Shown here piece after piece: positions 44,893-55,306 of a DNA stretch of 64,000 nt. The first letter of the stretch is position 1, and each line of letters begins with the position of its first letter. Made by a program: the position numbers and the translations under genes. Below the pieces are notes generated by a model that was given only the letters and a program-made list of their open reading frames with translations, was not told the DNA's origin and searched no databases. Source of the stretch: Solidesulfovibrio aerotolerans (GTDB taxonomy: Bacteria > Desulfobacterota > Desulfovibrionia > Desulfovibrionales > Desulfovibrionaceae); contig NZ_WVUD01000002.1 in NCBI RefSeq assembly GCF_009856865.1, forward strand, positions 203,017 through 267,016. Direction: 5' to 3'.

Positions 44893-45030
44893 GCGTACGG
44901 CAACGTTTTATGGGAAACGGCCGCTGCCGTATCTACCTGCGCCAACGCAGCAAGACCTATGCAGGTACCAGGGATGGCCCGGACTTGTCATCCTGGCGGG
45001 CTTGGCAAGCGCCCGGCGGCCCGCGCCCCA
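44893..45030. other. Run of four hairpins, possible structured RNA
   Basis: Consecutive stems: TACGGCA/TGCCGTA enclosing CGTTT/AAACG; ACCTGC/GCAGGT enclosing TGCG/CGCA; CCAGG-ATG/CAT-CCTGG; GCGGGC/GCCCGC. They fill the gap between the phosphatase gene and the short ORF at 45184. I could not match them to a known riboswitch class. The strand is undetermined. Confidence 0.4.
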
Positions 45031-45183
45031 AAACGTAACCAGCCGCCCCCGGGCAGCGACCGAAAGCGAAACAGGGCGCGGGCGTACACCGGGCAAGGCA
45101 ATGCCTCGCAGTCCGCGTCAATTTGCTTCGGCGGCTTGTGGAACGGATTCTGCAAAGCCTGCCCCATGCAGGGAGGTTTTGCC

Positions 45184-45348
45184 ATGTTCACATCAAGCAT
45201 CCACGTGGAATGCGTCAGTTTTTTCGAGCCGTCCGAAGGCGTCTGGCAGGAAGAGAACGTCAAAACACCGACGCAGGACGATCAGTCCGGCCACTGCGGC
45301 GACGATGAAGAGGATTTTCTGTCGTTTTGCCGGCGTTCCGTGCTGTAG
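45184..45348 (+). CDS. Possible small cysteine-containing acidic protein (54 residues)
   Basis: Short ORF with a strong ribosome-binding site (GGGAGG, seven bases before ATG). The product begins MFTSSIHVECVSFFEPSEG, is strongly acidic in its second half (CGDDEEDFLSFC) and has four cysteines. No family is recognised. The ribosome-binding site and acidic composition favour a real gene, but length is too short for certainty. Followed at 45416-45440 by a perfect 10-bp hairpin (GAAGGGCCGG / CCGGCCCTTC). Confidence 0.45.
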   Translation: MFTSSIHVECVSFFEPSEGVWQEENVKTPTQDDQSGHCGDDEEDFLSFCRRSVL

Positions 45349-45415
45349 CCGGCCTGCCTGGCCGCAACGCGCCGGGGGAAGCGGCCGCGTCACGTTCCCA
45401 ACGCAGCAGTTTTTT

Positions 45416-45440
45416 GAAGGGCCGGCTCGTCCGGCCCTTC
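45416..45440. terminator. Hairpin after the small ORF
   Basis: GAAGGGCCGG and CCGGCCCTTC pair perfectly around CTCGT. The T-run lies on the left side, so it is not a classical intrinsic terminator in either direction. The rest of 45349-45500 holds nothing recognisable. Confidence 0.45.
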
Positions 45441-45500
45441 CCTTGGCCTCATGTCGCGTTCGGTAATTGCTGTTCTGGCTTGCCTGCCATCAATTCGCTG

Positions 45501-45556
45501 AATTTATTATTTTTATTCACAAAAAAATCATAAATGTTTTTTTGTGAACGCCACAC
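45501..45556 (-). repeat. AT-rich palindromic 3' element, copy B
   Basis: Nearly identical to copy A at 20997-21051, differing at a few positions. It again lies immediately after a minus-strand stop codon, here that of the U32-like gene, and ends in the same T-rich tail. Probably terminates that gene. Confidence 0.8.
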
Positions 45557-45561
45557 GAGCC

Positions 45562-46617
45562 TTAAGCCGCAACAAAGCGCGGCAGGCTCGGATCGCGCCG
45601 GGTGAGCAGTTGTGCGGCCAGCCCGGCACACACGCTGCAAGTCTGGCAACGGCGCAGACAACCGGACGTGCGCGCATAAAAGTCCCCGGGCAGAGCTTTA
45701 TTCTCCAAAACAAACCGGTCGGACAGGATCTCCGGGGTGTCCAGGAGCCACAGCAGATTGCCGTCAAACGAGCCGTCCAGATAGGCGGCCACGATGGCGC
45801 GCAAATCCGCAGCCAGCCGGCTGCGGCCGCACAGCTTGACGAAATCCACCACGCCCTCCAACTGCCCGATATCTTCGGGCCGGATAAACGGCGAGGCCAA
45901 AAGCCGCCCCGGCTCCTGGGCAAAATCGCGCAGACAGCCCAGGTCGCGGTTCAACTCCGCCCCCACCCGGCAGGCGGTCAGACGCGACAGGGCGATATGG
46001 GCGTCGTGGGCTGATTTGTAGGGACAGGCGTACAGGCACCCTTCGTTGGCCATGACTCCCAGGCGCATTTGCGGCCATTCCCGGCGAAGTCCCGCCGCCA
46101 GCGCGGCCAGGGCGGCCGGGTCGCGGTTGAGGTCCCGGTCGAGGATGACCGACGACGGCGGACGAAAATGGGTGGAGCAAGCAGCGTCGATGATGGCGGC
46201 CGCCCGCTCGAAGCTGCCCAGACGAAAATTGATGCTCGGCACGGCGCACAGTTGCCCGGCCAGTTCCGGGGCGGCGTCCGAGAGCGCCCGCAGCAGATAC
46301 TGGTCGGCATAAACCAGGCCGGTCACGGCCCCGGCCGCCACATAGCCCTCCAAGACCAAAACCAGATCGCGCAGCCGGTCGCCGCCAAGCATGTCCGGTG
46401 CGTTAAACGCGGCGTTTAAGAGGCCCAGGCGCGGCATGTCCGGCAACGCGGCCAACCCCACGGCCAGTTCCATGGGTGACGGATCAGCCAGGCCCGGCAG
46501 CCGGGCGTCGGGCGACTCCGGCCCCAGCCGAAAATACACCCCTTCCAGGGCCTCGGCCCGCGCTGCCAGCAGAGCCGCATAGGCCGCATCAGGCACATAA
46601 GGAACCTCGAACCGCAT
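45562..46617 (-). CDS. U32 peptidase-like protein, candidate iron-sulfur enzyme
   Basis: 351 residues, likely TIM-barrel. MANEGCLYACPYKSAHDAHI strongly resembles the NEGC-x(n)-CP motif of the U32 family (UbiU/UbiV, TrhP relatives), and further cysteines occur in NRDLGCLRDF, VKLCGRSR and CLRRCQTCSVC. U32 relatives bind 4Fe-4S clusters and act in hydroxylation or RNA modification; the exact role here is unknown. Assignment is from motifs only. ATG at 46617 follows GAGGAGCGAGC. Divergent from uvrA. Confidence 0.62.
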   Translation of the reverse strand: MRFEVPYVPDAAYAALLAARAEALEGVYFRLGPESPDARLPGLADPSPMELAVGLAALPDMPRLGLLNAAFNAPDMLGGDRLRDLVLVLEGYVAAGAVTGLVYADQYLLRALSDAAPELAGQLCAVPSINFRLGSFERAAAIIDAACSTHFRPPSSVILDRDLNRDPAALAALAAGLRREWPQMRLGVMANEGCLYACPYKSAHDAHIALSRLTACRVGAELNRDLGCLRDFAQEPGRLLASPFIRPEDIGQLEGVVDFVKLCGRSRLAADLRAIVAAYLDGSFDGNLLWLLDTPEILSDRFVLENKALPGDFYARTSGCLRRCQTCSVCAGLAAQLLTRRDPSLPRFVAA

Positions 46618-46854
46618 GCTCGCTCCTCGCCGCACCGGCTATTGCCCCTGACCTTGGGCGCGGCACTTTCGCCATAATGTAAACATACGTTAACCGCAAG
46701 ACCGCCGCTTCGATTCCGGTACGAAAACGCCGGCCGGACCGGGAATCGCCAGTCTCCTTTTTGTGCCCTGCCGGGGGCGTCGTGTCAAACGCCCTTGCCT
46801 TTGCCGGCAACGTCCTTATCTTGCGTTCTTGCCGCGAAGGCGCTTGGAGGCAGG

Positions 46855-49611
46855 ATGACCGAGGCTCCCCGTATTCACATCGAAGGCGCACGCCAGCACA
46901 ATCTGAAAAACCTCACCCTGGACATCCCCCGGGACAAACTGGTGGTGGTGTGCGGCCCGTCCGGTTCGGGCAAGTCCACCCTGGCCTTTGACATTGTCTA
47001 TGCCGAGGGCCAGCGGCGCTATGTGGAGTCCCTGTCCGCCTATGCCCGGCAGTTCCTGCCCCAGATGGACAAGCCGCAGGTGGACAAAATCGAGGGGCTG
47101 TCCCCGGCCATCTCCCTGGAGCAGCAGACCGCCACCCGCAACCCGCGCTCGACGGTCGGCACGGTGACGGAAGTCTATGATTTCCTGCGCGTCTTTTTCG
47201 CCCGGCTGGGCAAGCCCCATTGCCCGGGCTGCGGCGAACCCATCACCGCCCGCACGGCCGATGAGATTATAAACGACATCCTGGCCCTGCCCGACGGCAC
47301 CAAGTTGCTGCTTTTGGCCCCGCTGGTCGAACACCAGAAGGGAACCCATGCCGAGCGGCTTAAAAAGCTCAAAAGCCAGGGTTTTGCCCGGGTTCGCATC
47401 GGCGGGGTCGTCGTGCCCCTGGAGCCGCTGCCGGAACTGGAAAAAAACAAGCGCCACACCATCGATCTGGTGGTGGACCGGCTGGTGGTCAAAGAGGGCA
47501 TCCGCTCGCGCCTGTCCGATTCGGTGGAACTGGCCCTGGCCCAGAGCGAAGGCCGGGTCTACGTGGCCGACCACGAGGGCAAGGCCAAGGACCGCATCTT
47601 TTCCACGGCCTCGTCGTGTCCGGCCTGCAAAATCAGCGTGCCGCCGCCCTCGCCTCAGCTCTTTTCCTTCAATAGCCCCCAGGGGGCCTGCCCGGCCTGC
47701 TCCGGGCTTGGGACCGTGGATTATTTCGAGCCGGCGCTTCTCGCCCCCAACAAGGGCCTGTCCCTGGCCCAGGGCGGCATCCTGCCCTGGAAAAGCGAGC
47801 GCGCCCTGGCCCGCTACGCCAAGCGCCTGGAAGACCTCGGCCGGCGTCACGGCTTTACGCTTGGCACCCGACTCGGCGAATTTTCCGACACGGCCCGGGA
47901 AGCGCTTTTTTATGGGGACAAGGCCTTTGGTTGGGAGGGCGTGGTCCGGCTTCTGGAAAAGGGCCAGTCCTTTGGTTCGGTGTGGCGCGACGAACTGGCC
48001 CGCTACCGCCAGTCGCGGCCGTGTCCCACCTGCCTTGGGGCGCGGCTGCGTCCCGAAGCCCTGGCCGTGCGGGTGGCCGACGTCAACATCGCCCAATTTT
48101 GCGCCATGCCCATCGACCGGGCCTTGCCCTGGCTGTCGGGCGTCGGCTTTGCCGGCTCGGACGCGGTCATTGCCGAGCCGCTGCTCAAAGAACTCACCCA
48201 TCGCCTGCAATTTCTCTCGGGCGTGGGCCTGGAATACCTGTCGCTCTCACGCAACATGGCCACGCTGTCCGGCGGCGAAGCCCAGCGCATCCGCCTGGCC
48301 GGCCAGCTCGGTTCCGGGCTGGTCGGGGTCACCTATGTCCTGGACGAGCCGAGCATCGGCCTGCATCCCCGGGACAACGACCGCCTGCTGGCCACCCTGC
48401 GCCAGCTCCAAGGCCGGGGCAACACGGTGCTGGTGGTCGAGCACGACGAGGCCACCATCAAAAACGCCGACCATATCATCGAGCTTGGGCCGGGTTCGGG
48501 CCGCCTGGGCGGCGAGGTGGTCTACCAGGGCGACGTTTCTGGCATGATGGCCTCGCCGACCTCGCTGACCGGCAAATACCTGCGCGGCGAGCTCGTGTCC
48601 CCCCGCCCGGAAACCCGGCGTCCGGGCAAGGGCAAAATCGTTTTGCGCGGCGTCACCACCAATAATTTAAAAAACATCGATGCCGAGATACCGCTTGGCT
48701 GTCTGGTCTGTGTCACCGGCGTTTCCGGCTCGGGCAAAAGTTCGCTGGTCATGGATTCGCTGTATAAGCATCTGGCCCTGGCCCAGGGCCTCAAGGTGGA
48801 CGCGCCCGGGGCCATTGCCGGCATCGAGGGGGCTGAGCAGATCGAAAAGATCGTCAGCATCGACCAGACGCCCATCGGGCGCACCCCGCGGTCCAACCCG
48901 GCCACCTACACCAAGATTTTTGACGAAATCCGCAACATCTTCACCACCACCCCGGATGCCAAGCGGCGCGGTTTCAAACCCGGGCGCTTCAGCTTCAACG
49001 TCAAGGGCGGCCGGTGCGAGGCTTGTGGCGGCGACGGCCAGATCCGCGTGGAAATGCACTTTCTGCCGGATATTTACGTCACCTGCGAAGTGTGTTCCGG
49101 GTTGCGCTACAACCGCGAGACGCTGGATGTGCGCTACAAGGGCTTAAACATTGCCGAGGTGCTGGATCTGACCGTGCGGGGCGCGCGGGAATTTTTTGAG
49201 AATTATCCGGTCCTTGACCGCCGCCTGCAAGTCCTTGAGGAAGTGGGGCTGGAATACCTGCATCTGGGCCAGCCAGCCACGACGCTGTCCGGCGGCGAGG
49301 CCCAGCGCATAAAGATCTCAAGGGAATTGGGCAAACGCAGCCTGCCCGGGGCGCTTTACATCCTGGACGAGCCGACCACGGGGCTGCACATGCAGGAGGT
49401 GGGCAAGCTCATTACCGTGCTGCACCGGCTGGTGGACAAGGGAGCCAGCGTGCTGGTCATCGAGCACAACACCGATGTGGTGGCCGCCTGCGACCATGTC
49501 ATCGATCTTGGCCCCGGCGGCGGCGAGGGCGGCGGACGCATCGTGGCCCAGGGCACGCCCGAGGAGCTCAAAGCCGACCCCAATTCGGTGACCGGGCGGT
49601 TTCTGCCCTAG
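46855..49611 (+). CDS. uvrA: Excinuclease ABC subunit A
   Basis: 918-residue damage-recognition ATPase of nucleotide excision repair. Two ABC modules: Walker [10 protein letters not shown] and GVSGSGKSS, signatures [16 protein letters not shown] and [16 protein letters not shown]. Zinc fingers: [16 protein letters not shown] with [10 protein letters not shown], and CEACGGDG with [27 protein letters not shown] and [19 protein letters not shown] are the UvrB-interaction signatures. ATG at 46855 follows TTGGAGGCAGG; the longer frame from 46795 is not needed. Length is normal. Confidence 0.97.
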   Translation: MTEAPRIHIEGARQHNLKNLTLDIPRDKLVVVCGPSGSGKSTLAFDIVYAEGQRRYVESLSAYARQFLPQMDKPQVDKIEGLSPAISLEQQTATRNPRSTVGTVTEVYDFLRVFFARLGKPHCPGCGEPITARTADEIINDILALPDGTKLLLLAPLVEHQKGTHAERLKKLKSQGFARVRIGGVVVPLEPLPELEKNKRHTIDLVVDRLVVKEGIRSRLSDSVELALAQSEGRVYVADHEGKAKDRIFSTASSCPACKISVPPPSPQLFSFNSPQGACPACSGLGTVDYFEPALLAPNKGLSLAQGGILPWKSERALARYAKRLEDLGRRHGFTLGTRLGEFSDTAREALFYGDKAFGWEGVVRLLEKGQSFGSVWRDELARYRQSRPCPTCLGARLRPEALAVRVADVNIAQFCAMPIDRALPWLSGVGFAGSDAVIAEPLLKELTHRLQFLSGVGLEYLSLSRNMATLSGGEAQRIRLAGQLGSGLVGVTYVLDEPSIGLHPRDNDRLLATLRQLQGRGNTVLVVEHDEATIKNADHIIELGPGSGRLGGEVVYQGDVSGMMASPTSLTGKYLRGELVSPRPETRRPGKGKIVLRGVTTNNLKNIDAEIPLGCLVCVTGVSGSGKSSLVMDSLYKHLALAQGLKVDAPGAIAGIEGAEQIEKIVSIDQTPIGRTPRSNPATYTKIFDEIRNIFTTTPDAKRRGFKPGRFSFNVKGGRCEACGGDGQIRVEMHFLPDIYVTCEVCSGLRYNRETLDVRYKGLNIAEVLDLTVRGAREFFENYPVLDRRLQVLEEVGLEYLHLGQPATTLSGGEAQRIKISRELGKRSLPGALYILDEPTTGLHMQEVGKLITVLHRLVDKGASVLVIEHNTDVVAACDHVIDLGPGGGEGGGRIVAQGTPEELKADPNSVTGRFLP

Positions 49612-49701
49612 GCTCCGCCTTCTACAGTCCCCCCGTTCGCCCCCTGTTCGTCACACGCTGCGGCTACCCTGCCGGCCGTTAGCAACGTACAGGAGAGCAT
49701 C

Positions 49702-52044
49702 ATGCGAACCATCGGCATAAGCGGCGTCCTCACCGTGGCGGTTTGCGCCACGGTCCTGGCCGGCATCCTCGGCCTGCTTCTCTATGTGTCCCACACCACC
49801 ACCACCCTGGCCGAGAGCCTGACCGCTGAGTCCATGCTCCAGACGGCCGAGGCCACCAGCCGCACCCTTGACCTGTACGCCGCCCAATCCATGGAACTGG
49901 CCGCAGCCCTGGCCCGCCGCCCCGGCATCCGCGACGCTTTTGACGGCCGCCCGGAAGTGACCCAGACCGTGCTGGCCGAAACCCTGGCCAGTTTCAAGGG
50001 CCTGCGCTCGCTGGTGGTCTTTGACGCCGCCGGCACGTTGCTGGCCGGACGCGATGCCGAGGGCAAGGTCTTTACGCCCGGCGAGAGTTACGCCGAGCGC
50101 CCCTATGTCAAGGCGCTGCAGTCCGGGGCCGACACTTTTGTGACCCGCTCGGTCCTGACAGCCAAACACAACGCCAGCCTGATCCTGGTCGCGGCCAGTG
50201 CCGTGCGCGGGCCGGACGGCAAAATCCTGGGTGGCGTTGGCGTATGTTCCGACGTGGCCCCGGCCGTGGCCGCCTTCGTCAGCCCGCTGCACTTCGGGGA
50301 AAAAGGGTACGGCTTTGTCCTCGACGAGGCCGGCGTTGTCGTCGCCCATGCCGGCGATGCCGCACTTGTCGGCCAGAACGTGGCGAAACTCGATTTCATC
50401 CGCCAGCTCATGGACGTGAAAAACGGCGTCTTCACCTACGCCTGGAAAGGCGAAGACAAGGCCATGGCGGTTGCCCGCTCGGAACAGACCGGCTGGTACA
50501 CGGGCATGACCGCCTCCAGGGCCGAGCTCACGGCGGCCGCCGTGGCCCAGCGCAATACGCTCGTCCTGATCGGGCTGGCCGTGGTGCTCCTGGTCACCGC
50601 CGTCATTGCCGGCATCACCCGCCGGCTGGTGCTGCGCCCCCTTACCGCCATCAATGCCTTTGCCGACCGCATCGCATCGGGCGATTACGCCGCCGCCCTG
50701 GCCGGCCCCTTCCGCTACGAACTGGCCGCCCTGGCCGGACATGTGCGCCACATGGTGGAAGAACTCAAAGCCAGACTGGGCTTTGCCAAGGGCCTGCTGG
50801 ACGCCATGCCCATCGCCTGCGTGGTCTCGGCCCCGGACGGAACCTTGCGCTTTCTCAACCAGCCGGTCCTCGACTTTCTCAAGGACAGCGGCAAGCCCGA
50901 AGACTATATCGGCCAACCCGCAGGAACCTTTTTCTACGGTGACCCGGACCGCCAGACCATAACGGCCAAAGCCATGGCCGAAGGCAAGGCCATAAAAAAA
51001 ATCCAGACCGACGTCCCCACCCGTACCGGAGACACGGCCTTCACCCAGATCGACGCCGCCCCGCTGTATGACCTGGAGGGCGTGTGCCTGGGCGGGTTCG
51101 CCCTGTTCACCGACCTCTCGGAACTGCGCCGCCAGCAGCGCCACATCGAGGACCAAAACGGCCTCATCGGCCGAACCGCCTCGGAAGCTGCCGTGATGGC
51201 CGACCGCATGGCCTCGGCCGCCGAAGAACTCTCGGCCCAGATCGAGCAGTCGAGCCTTGGGGCCACCGAACAAAGCGACCGGGTGCAGAGCACCGTGGCC
51301 GCCGTGGAACAGATGAACGCCACCATTTTGGAAGTGGCGAAAAACGCCTCCAGTACCGCCCAGCATGCCGGAGAGGCCCAGGAAATGGCCCGCAAAGGCG
51401 CGCTGCTCGCCGGTGAGGTCGTTAGCGCCGTGGACACCGTGCGCGAACAGGCCGTCAGCCTCAAGGACACCATGTCCGGGCTTGGCCAGCGCGCCCAGGG
51501 CATCGGCACGGTCATGAGCGTTATCTCCGATATCGCCGACCAGACCAATCTGCTGGCGCTCAATGCCGCCATTGAGGCCGCCCGGGCCGGCGAAGCCGGA
51601 CGCGGCTTTGCCGTGGTAGCCGACGAAGTACGCAAGCTGGCTGAGAAAACCATGGTCGCCACCCGCGAAGTGGGCCAGGCCATTGCCGGCATCCAGCAGG
51701 GAACGGCCCAGACCGTGGCCATGGTGGACGGGGCTGTGGCCAGCGTCGAGGAGGCCACCGGCCTGGCCAGACGTTCGGGCGAAGCCTTGGCCGATATCGT
51801 GTCCGTGGTCGCCACCGCCGGCGATCAGGTCCGGGCCATCGCCACGGCGGCCGAAGAACAATCCGCCACCGTGGAAGAAATCTCCCAGGCCGTGGCCTCC
51901 ATCAACCGCATCGCCACGGAAACGGTTGATGCCATGATCCAATCCGCCACGGCCGTGACCGATCTGGCCGATCAGGCCCAGGGACTGTCCACCCTCGTGG
52001 CCGAGATACAGGGCAGCAACGACCGGCCTGCCCTCCCCCATTAG
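49702..52044 (+). CDS. Methyl-accepting chemotaxis protein (receptor 1 of 4)
   Basis: 780 residues. First membrane helix (about 7-30), periplasmic double-Cache sensor (about 31-275; [44 protein letters not shown]), second helix (about 283-303), HAMP, a cytoplasmic PAS domain ([19 protein letters not shown]), then the signalling coiled coil with tip [18 protein letters not shown] near residue 612. No C-terminal CheR-docking pentapeptide. CAGGAGAGCATC precedes the ATG. Among the four receptors its PAS domain is the most divergent. Follows uvrA by 90 bases. Confidence 0.95.
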   Translation: MRTIGISGVLTVAVCATVLAGILGLLLYVSHTTTTLAESLTAESMLQTAEATSRTLDLYAAQSMELAAALARRPGIRDAFDGRPEVTQTVLAETLASFKGLRSLVVFDAAGTLLAGRDAEGKVFTPGESYAERPYVKALQSGADTFVTRSVLTAKHNASLILVAASAVRGPDGKILGGVGVCSDVAPAVAAFVSPLHFGEKGYGFVLDEAGVVVAHAGDAALVGQNVAKLDFIRQLMDVKNGVFTYAWKGEDKAMAVARSEQTGWYTGMTASRAELTAAAVAQRNTLVLIGLAVVLLVTAVIAGITRRLVLRPLTAINAFADRIASGDYAAALAGPFRYELAALAGHVRHMVEELKARLGFAKGLLDAMPIACVVSAPDGTLRFLNQPVLDFLKDSGKPEDYIGQPAGTFFYGDPDRQTITAKAMAEGKAIKKIQTDVPTRTGDTAFTQIDAAPLYDLEGVCLGGFALFTDLSELRRQQRHIEDQNGLIGRTASEAAVMADRMASAAEELSAQIEQSSLGATEQSDRVQSTVAAVEQMNATILEVAKNASSTAQHAGEAQEMARKGALLAGEVVSAVDTVREQAVSLKDTMSGLGQRAQGIGTVMSVISDIADQTNLLALNAAIEAARAGEAGRGFAVVADEVRKLAEKTMVATREVGQAIAGIQQGTAQTVAMVDGAVASVEEATGLARRSGEALADIVSVVATAGDQVRAIATAAEEQSATVEEISQAVASINRIATETVDAMIQSATAVTDLADQAQGLSTLVAEIQGSNDRPALPH

Positions 52045-52092
52045 TGTGGCGTTCAGTCCTTTCCGCTATGGTATGCTGGAGTCAGGCCCCAA

Positions 52093-52157
52093 CGGGCGGC
52101 TGTGTCGGCGCTGCACAAAACACGGCTGGTTTTGTGCATGCGGCCCGGGCCGCCCGC
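52093..52157. terminator. Nested hairpin after receptor 1
   Basis: TGCACAAAAC pairs with GTTTTGTGCA (52112-52138), enclosed by an outer GGGCGGC/GCCGCCC pairing. It lies between the convergent receptor 1 gene and the small membrane protein gene. Confidence 0.6.
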
Positions 52158-52321
52158 TACAGCTTCTGATCCTTATTGTCGTCCTTGCCGGTCAGCCACG
52201 TGTCGATAGGATTTTTCTCGCCAGGATGGCGTTCCTGGTAATTTTTGGCCCGGCGGTTGAAATAGATCAGAAAGACGAAGCCCAGGGCGATCAGCACGAG
52301 GAGAAATACGCCGTTACTCAT
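52157..52321 (-). CDS. Small single-helix membrane protein (54 residues)
   Basis: One N-terminal membrane helix (GVFLLVLIALGFVFLIYF) followed by a short charged cytoplasmic tail (NRRAKNYQERHPGEKNPID). Function unknown. A good ribosome-binding site (GGAGG, seven bases before ATG) and sensible topology support it as a gene although the frame stays open far upstream. It lies between receptors 1 and 2 on the opposite strand. Confidence 0.65.
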   Translation of the reverse strand: MSNGVFLLVLIALGFVFLIYFNRRAKNYQERHPGEKNPIDTWLTGKDDNKDQKL

Positions 52322-52743
52322 AGACGGCCTCCGGGACGGTTGTTGGCGCGTTACGGTTTGTTTTCCTATACTGCAAATACGACGTCGTGGACCTGTTGTA
52401 CAGTCCTGCCCCGCCCGCCAGGGCCGCCGGCAGCCGCGAACCCGCTCCCCCCTGTCTGGACCGCCGACAGCCGGCGCTCTCCGCCTTCCTTCGCCGCCGG
52501 ACACCCCGAATTGCCACGCAACTGACACCCAAATAGCGTTGCAGCGTGCTTGTTCGACCAAAGAAAAGGCTGGCCTCCACCGCTGCTTTTTTTTATTCCC
52601 ATCCGGGGGAGTGGAGCGTATTCGCGCACGATTGACAAAATGCGCAACAGTGCACGTCAAGCGCCTGATCGAGACACGGCCGTTGCTTACTGACTCTCCA
52701 TGCCGCCAAACACTTTTTATCCACCGCATCCCGGAGTCTCACC
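52322..52743. other. 422-base gap before receptor 2
   Basis: Holds the ribosome-binding site of the small membrane protein at its left end and the leader of receptor 2 at its right end. I see no gene and no convincing promoter match; TTGACA at 52633 lacks a recognisable -10 partner. Confidence 0.5.
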
Positions 52744-55077
52744 ATGCGCCGACTGGGCCTTAATGCCGTTCTGACCCTGGCCGTCATCACCTCCCTGTTT
52801 CTGGGCATCGCCGCCATCATCGGCTACACCGCCGTATCGACCAACACCCTCGCCACGGCGCTGCAGGAAGAAGAACTCCAGCGCACAGCCGCAGACATGG
52901 TCAATCTGATCAGCCTCAGCCTGGAAAACAGCATGGAAAACACCGACACCCTGGCTTCGCTTCCTATTTTTCTCGAAGCCCTCATCGGCGCGCCGGAACG
53001 GGCGCAGAAAATGCTCGACGGCTACATGAAAAATTCCAGCTCCTTGGTTGCCGTCCTGGTCGTTGATGCCGACGGCAAGACCGTATCCGCCGTGTCAAAG
53101 TCCGGCAAGCCGATGGTCAATTCCTATAAAGACTGGGACTTTTTCAAGGCGATCATGGCCGGAAACGAAAACTACACCAGCAGCGAAATCCGTCGCGACG
53201 AGGCCACCGGCACGGACTACTGGCTTACGGCCCATGCCGTACCCGGCCCTGACGGCAAGGCGCGGGGCATGGTGGTCCTGTGCTCGGACTGGAACCGCCT
53301 CACCCGAAAATACCTCTCCCCGATCCGCTTCGGCCAAACCGGCTACGGCTTCATTTTTGACGATGCCGGACGCATCATCGCCCATGCCAAGGACAAATCC
53401 CTGCTCCTGCAAAAGCCCGCCGACAACACCATCGCCGACCGGGCCAAGGCGCTTAAAAACGGCATCATGCGCTACGATTACAAGGGCGAAGGCAAATACA
53501 TGGCCGTGGCCCAAATCTCCGGCGTCCAGTGGCAGGTGTGCATGACCGTGGCCGCCTCGGAACTGGCCGGAGCCGCCGCCGGGCAGCGCAATATCCTCAT
53601 GGGCCTTGGTGCGGCCGTGCTCCTCATTGTGGCCGCACTCATCGTCATCTTTAACAAGGTGGTGGTGCTCACCCCCCTGGCCGCCATCGCCGCCTACGCC
53701 GCTGCCGTGGCCGACGGCGATCTCCAGGCAAAACTCACCGGCCGCTTCCGCTTCGAGCTGGCCGGGCTGGCCCACAACCTGGAACGCATGGTGGGTGAAC
53801 TCAAGACCAAGCTCGGTTTCGCCCAAGGCGTCATGAACGGCATCCCGGCCCCCTGCGGCATCATCGGCCCGGACTCTGCCATGATCTGGGCCAACCAGCA
53901 GATGTGCGATCTGTTGGAAAAAACCGCGCCGCCGGAAACGTTTAGAGGCCAGAAGTCAGGACTTTTCTATCTGGGTGACGCCAGCCGCGAAACCTACTCC
54001 GACAAGGCGCTGCGCCAGCGTTCGGTCATGACCGCCCACACTGAATACGTCACGCCCTCAGGCAAACAGCTGCGCATCTATATCGTCACCACGCCCTTTT
54101 ACGACATGGACGACACCCTCCTCGGCGCCATCTCCTTTTGGAACGACCAGACCGAGGTGCATGTCCAGCAGGAATGCATTGCCGCGCAAAACGTGCTGAT
54201 GGGCGACACAGCGGCCAAGGCTTCGGCCACCTCCGACCGTATGGCTTCGGCCGCCGAAGAACTTTCAGCCCAGATCGAACAGGCCAACCAGGGTGCCCAG
54301 GAGCAAAACAGCCGCGTCCAGGAAACCGTCACCGCCGTGGAGCAGATGAATGCCACCATCCTGGAAGTGGCCAGAAACGCTGGCGAAACAGCCCAGAATG
54401 CGCTCTCGGCCCGGGACAAGGCCCGGGAAGGGGCCGGACTGGTGGTGGAGGTCGTGGCCGCTGTGGGCAAGGTGCGCGACGCGGCCGAGCGCCTCAAGGA
54501 AACCATGGGCGGCCTGGGCGATCAGGCCAAAGGCATTGGGGCTGTCCTTGGCGTCATCTCCGACATCGCTGACCAGACCAATCTGCTGGCCTTAAACGCC
54601 GCCATCGAGGCGGCCCGGGCCGGGGATGCCGGGCGGGGCTTTGCTGTGGTCGCCGACGAGGTCAGAAAGCTGGCCGAAAAGACCATGCAGGCCACCAAGG
54701 AAGTCGGCCAGGCCATCACCGGCATCCAGCGCGGCACCGCCGACACCGTCGGCATGGTCGATCAGGCCGCCATGGCCGTCGAGCAGGCCACCACCCTGGC
54801 CGAACGCTCCGGCGCGGCCCTGACCGAGATCGTTGCCGTGGTCGAAACCGCCGGGGATCAGGTCCGGGCCATCGCCACCGCCGCCGAAGAGCAGTCGGCC
54901 ACCTCCGAGGAAATCAACCGGGCTGTGGAAGCCATCAGCCGCATCGCCTCGCAAACCGCCCAGGCCATGGGCCAGTCCGCCCAGGCCGTTGGTGAGCTGG
55001 CCGCCCAGGCCCATGCCTTAAACGCCCTGGTGGCCGACATCCAGGGCGGTGCCGACCAGCCCGCGCTGACCGCTTAG
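52744..55077 (+). CDS. Methyl-accepting chemotaxis protein (receptor 2 of 4)
   Basis: 777 residues with the same plan as receptor 1: N-terminal helix, double-Cache sensor ([35 protein letters not shown]), second helix (about 283-303), HAMP, PAS with [20 protein letters not shown], and the signalling domain with [16 protein letters not shown] near residue 606. The sensor is the most diverged of the four, while the PAS and signalling parts are close to receptors 3 and 4. No CheR-docking tail. It ends before a strong hairpin at 55111. Confidence 0.95.
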   Translation: MRRLGLNAVLTLAVITSLFLGIAAIIGYTAVSTNTLATALQEEELQRTAADMVNLISLSLENSMENTDTLASLPIFLEALIGAPERAQKMLDGYMKNSSSLVAVLVVDADGKTVSAVSKSGKPMVNSYKDWDFFKAIMAGNENYTSSEIRRDEATGTDYWLTAHAVPGPDGKARGMVVLCSDWNRLTRKYLSPIRFGQTGYGFIFDDAGRIIAHAKDKSLLLQKPADNTIADRAKALKNGIMRYDYKGEGKYMAVAQISGVQWQVCMTVAASELAGAAAGQRNILMGLGAAVLLIVAALIVIFNKVVVLTPLAAIAAYAAAVADGDLQAKLTGRFRFELAGLAHNLERMVGELKTKLGFAQGVMNGIPAPCGIIGPDSAMIWANQQMCDLLEKTAPPETFRGQKSGLFYLGDASRETYSDKALRQRSVMTAHTEYVTPSGKQLRIYIVTTPFYDMDDTLLGAISFWNDQTEVHVQQECIAAQNVLMGDTAAKASATSDRMASAAEELSAQIEQANQGAQEQNSRVQETVTAVEQMNATILEVARNAGETAQNALSARDKAREGAGLVVEVVAAVGKVRDAAERLKETMGGLGDQAKGIGAVLGVISDIADQTNLLALNAAIEAARAGDAGRGFAVVADEVRKLAEKTMQATKEVGQAITGIQRGTADTVGMVDQAAMAVEQATTLAERSGAALTEIVAVVETAGDQVRAIATAAEEQSATSEEINRAVEAISRIASQTAQAMGQSAQAVGELAAQAHALNALVADIQGGADQPALTA

Positions 55078-55110
55078 ATCCGGGTTCCCGCGCCTCACAG
55101 CGCCCCCTCG

Positions 55111-55138
55111 TCCGGGCCGGCTCCCGCGCCGGCCCGGA
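55111..55138 (+). terminator. Hairpin after receptor 2
   Basis: TCCGGGCCGGC and GCCGGCCCGGA form a perfect 11-bp stem with a 6-base loop, 33 bases after the stop codon. There is no T-run. Confidence 0.6.
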
Positions 55139-55160
55139 TACATCATAACTGTTTTTCGCA

Positions 55161-55190
55161 TTGCCCTTCCTGTCATCATTCCGCTATATT
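55161..55190 (+). promoter_or_regulatory. Candidate promoter of receptor 3
   Basis: TTGCCC at 55161-55166 and TATATT at 55185-55190 with an 18-base spacer, about 115 bases before the start of receptor 3 and just after the hairpin of receptor 2. Confidence 0.4.
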
Positions 55191-55306
55191 TGCCCCAATC
55201 TCGTCACGTACGGCTTCGCCGTCCCCATGGCCGGCGGACTGCCTCTTCCTCAGGTGTTCGCGACGCGCTCCTCGTGGCGCGCCCAAACCGGATAATGGGA
55301 GCACGA

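Noticed and set aside
44893..45030. Known riboswitch (c-di-GMP, cobalamin) in the hairpin-rich gap
   Set aside because: Conserved core sequences of these classes were not found; kept only as an unclassified structure.
49651..52041. 796-residue minus-strand frame opposite receptor 1 (similar ones oppose receptors 2-4, ctpA and korA)
   Set aside because: Gly/His-rich composition caused by codon bias of the sense gene; no ribosome-binding site or family motif.
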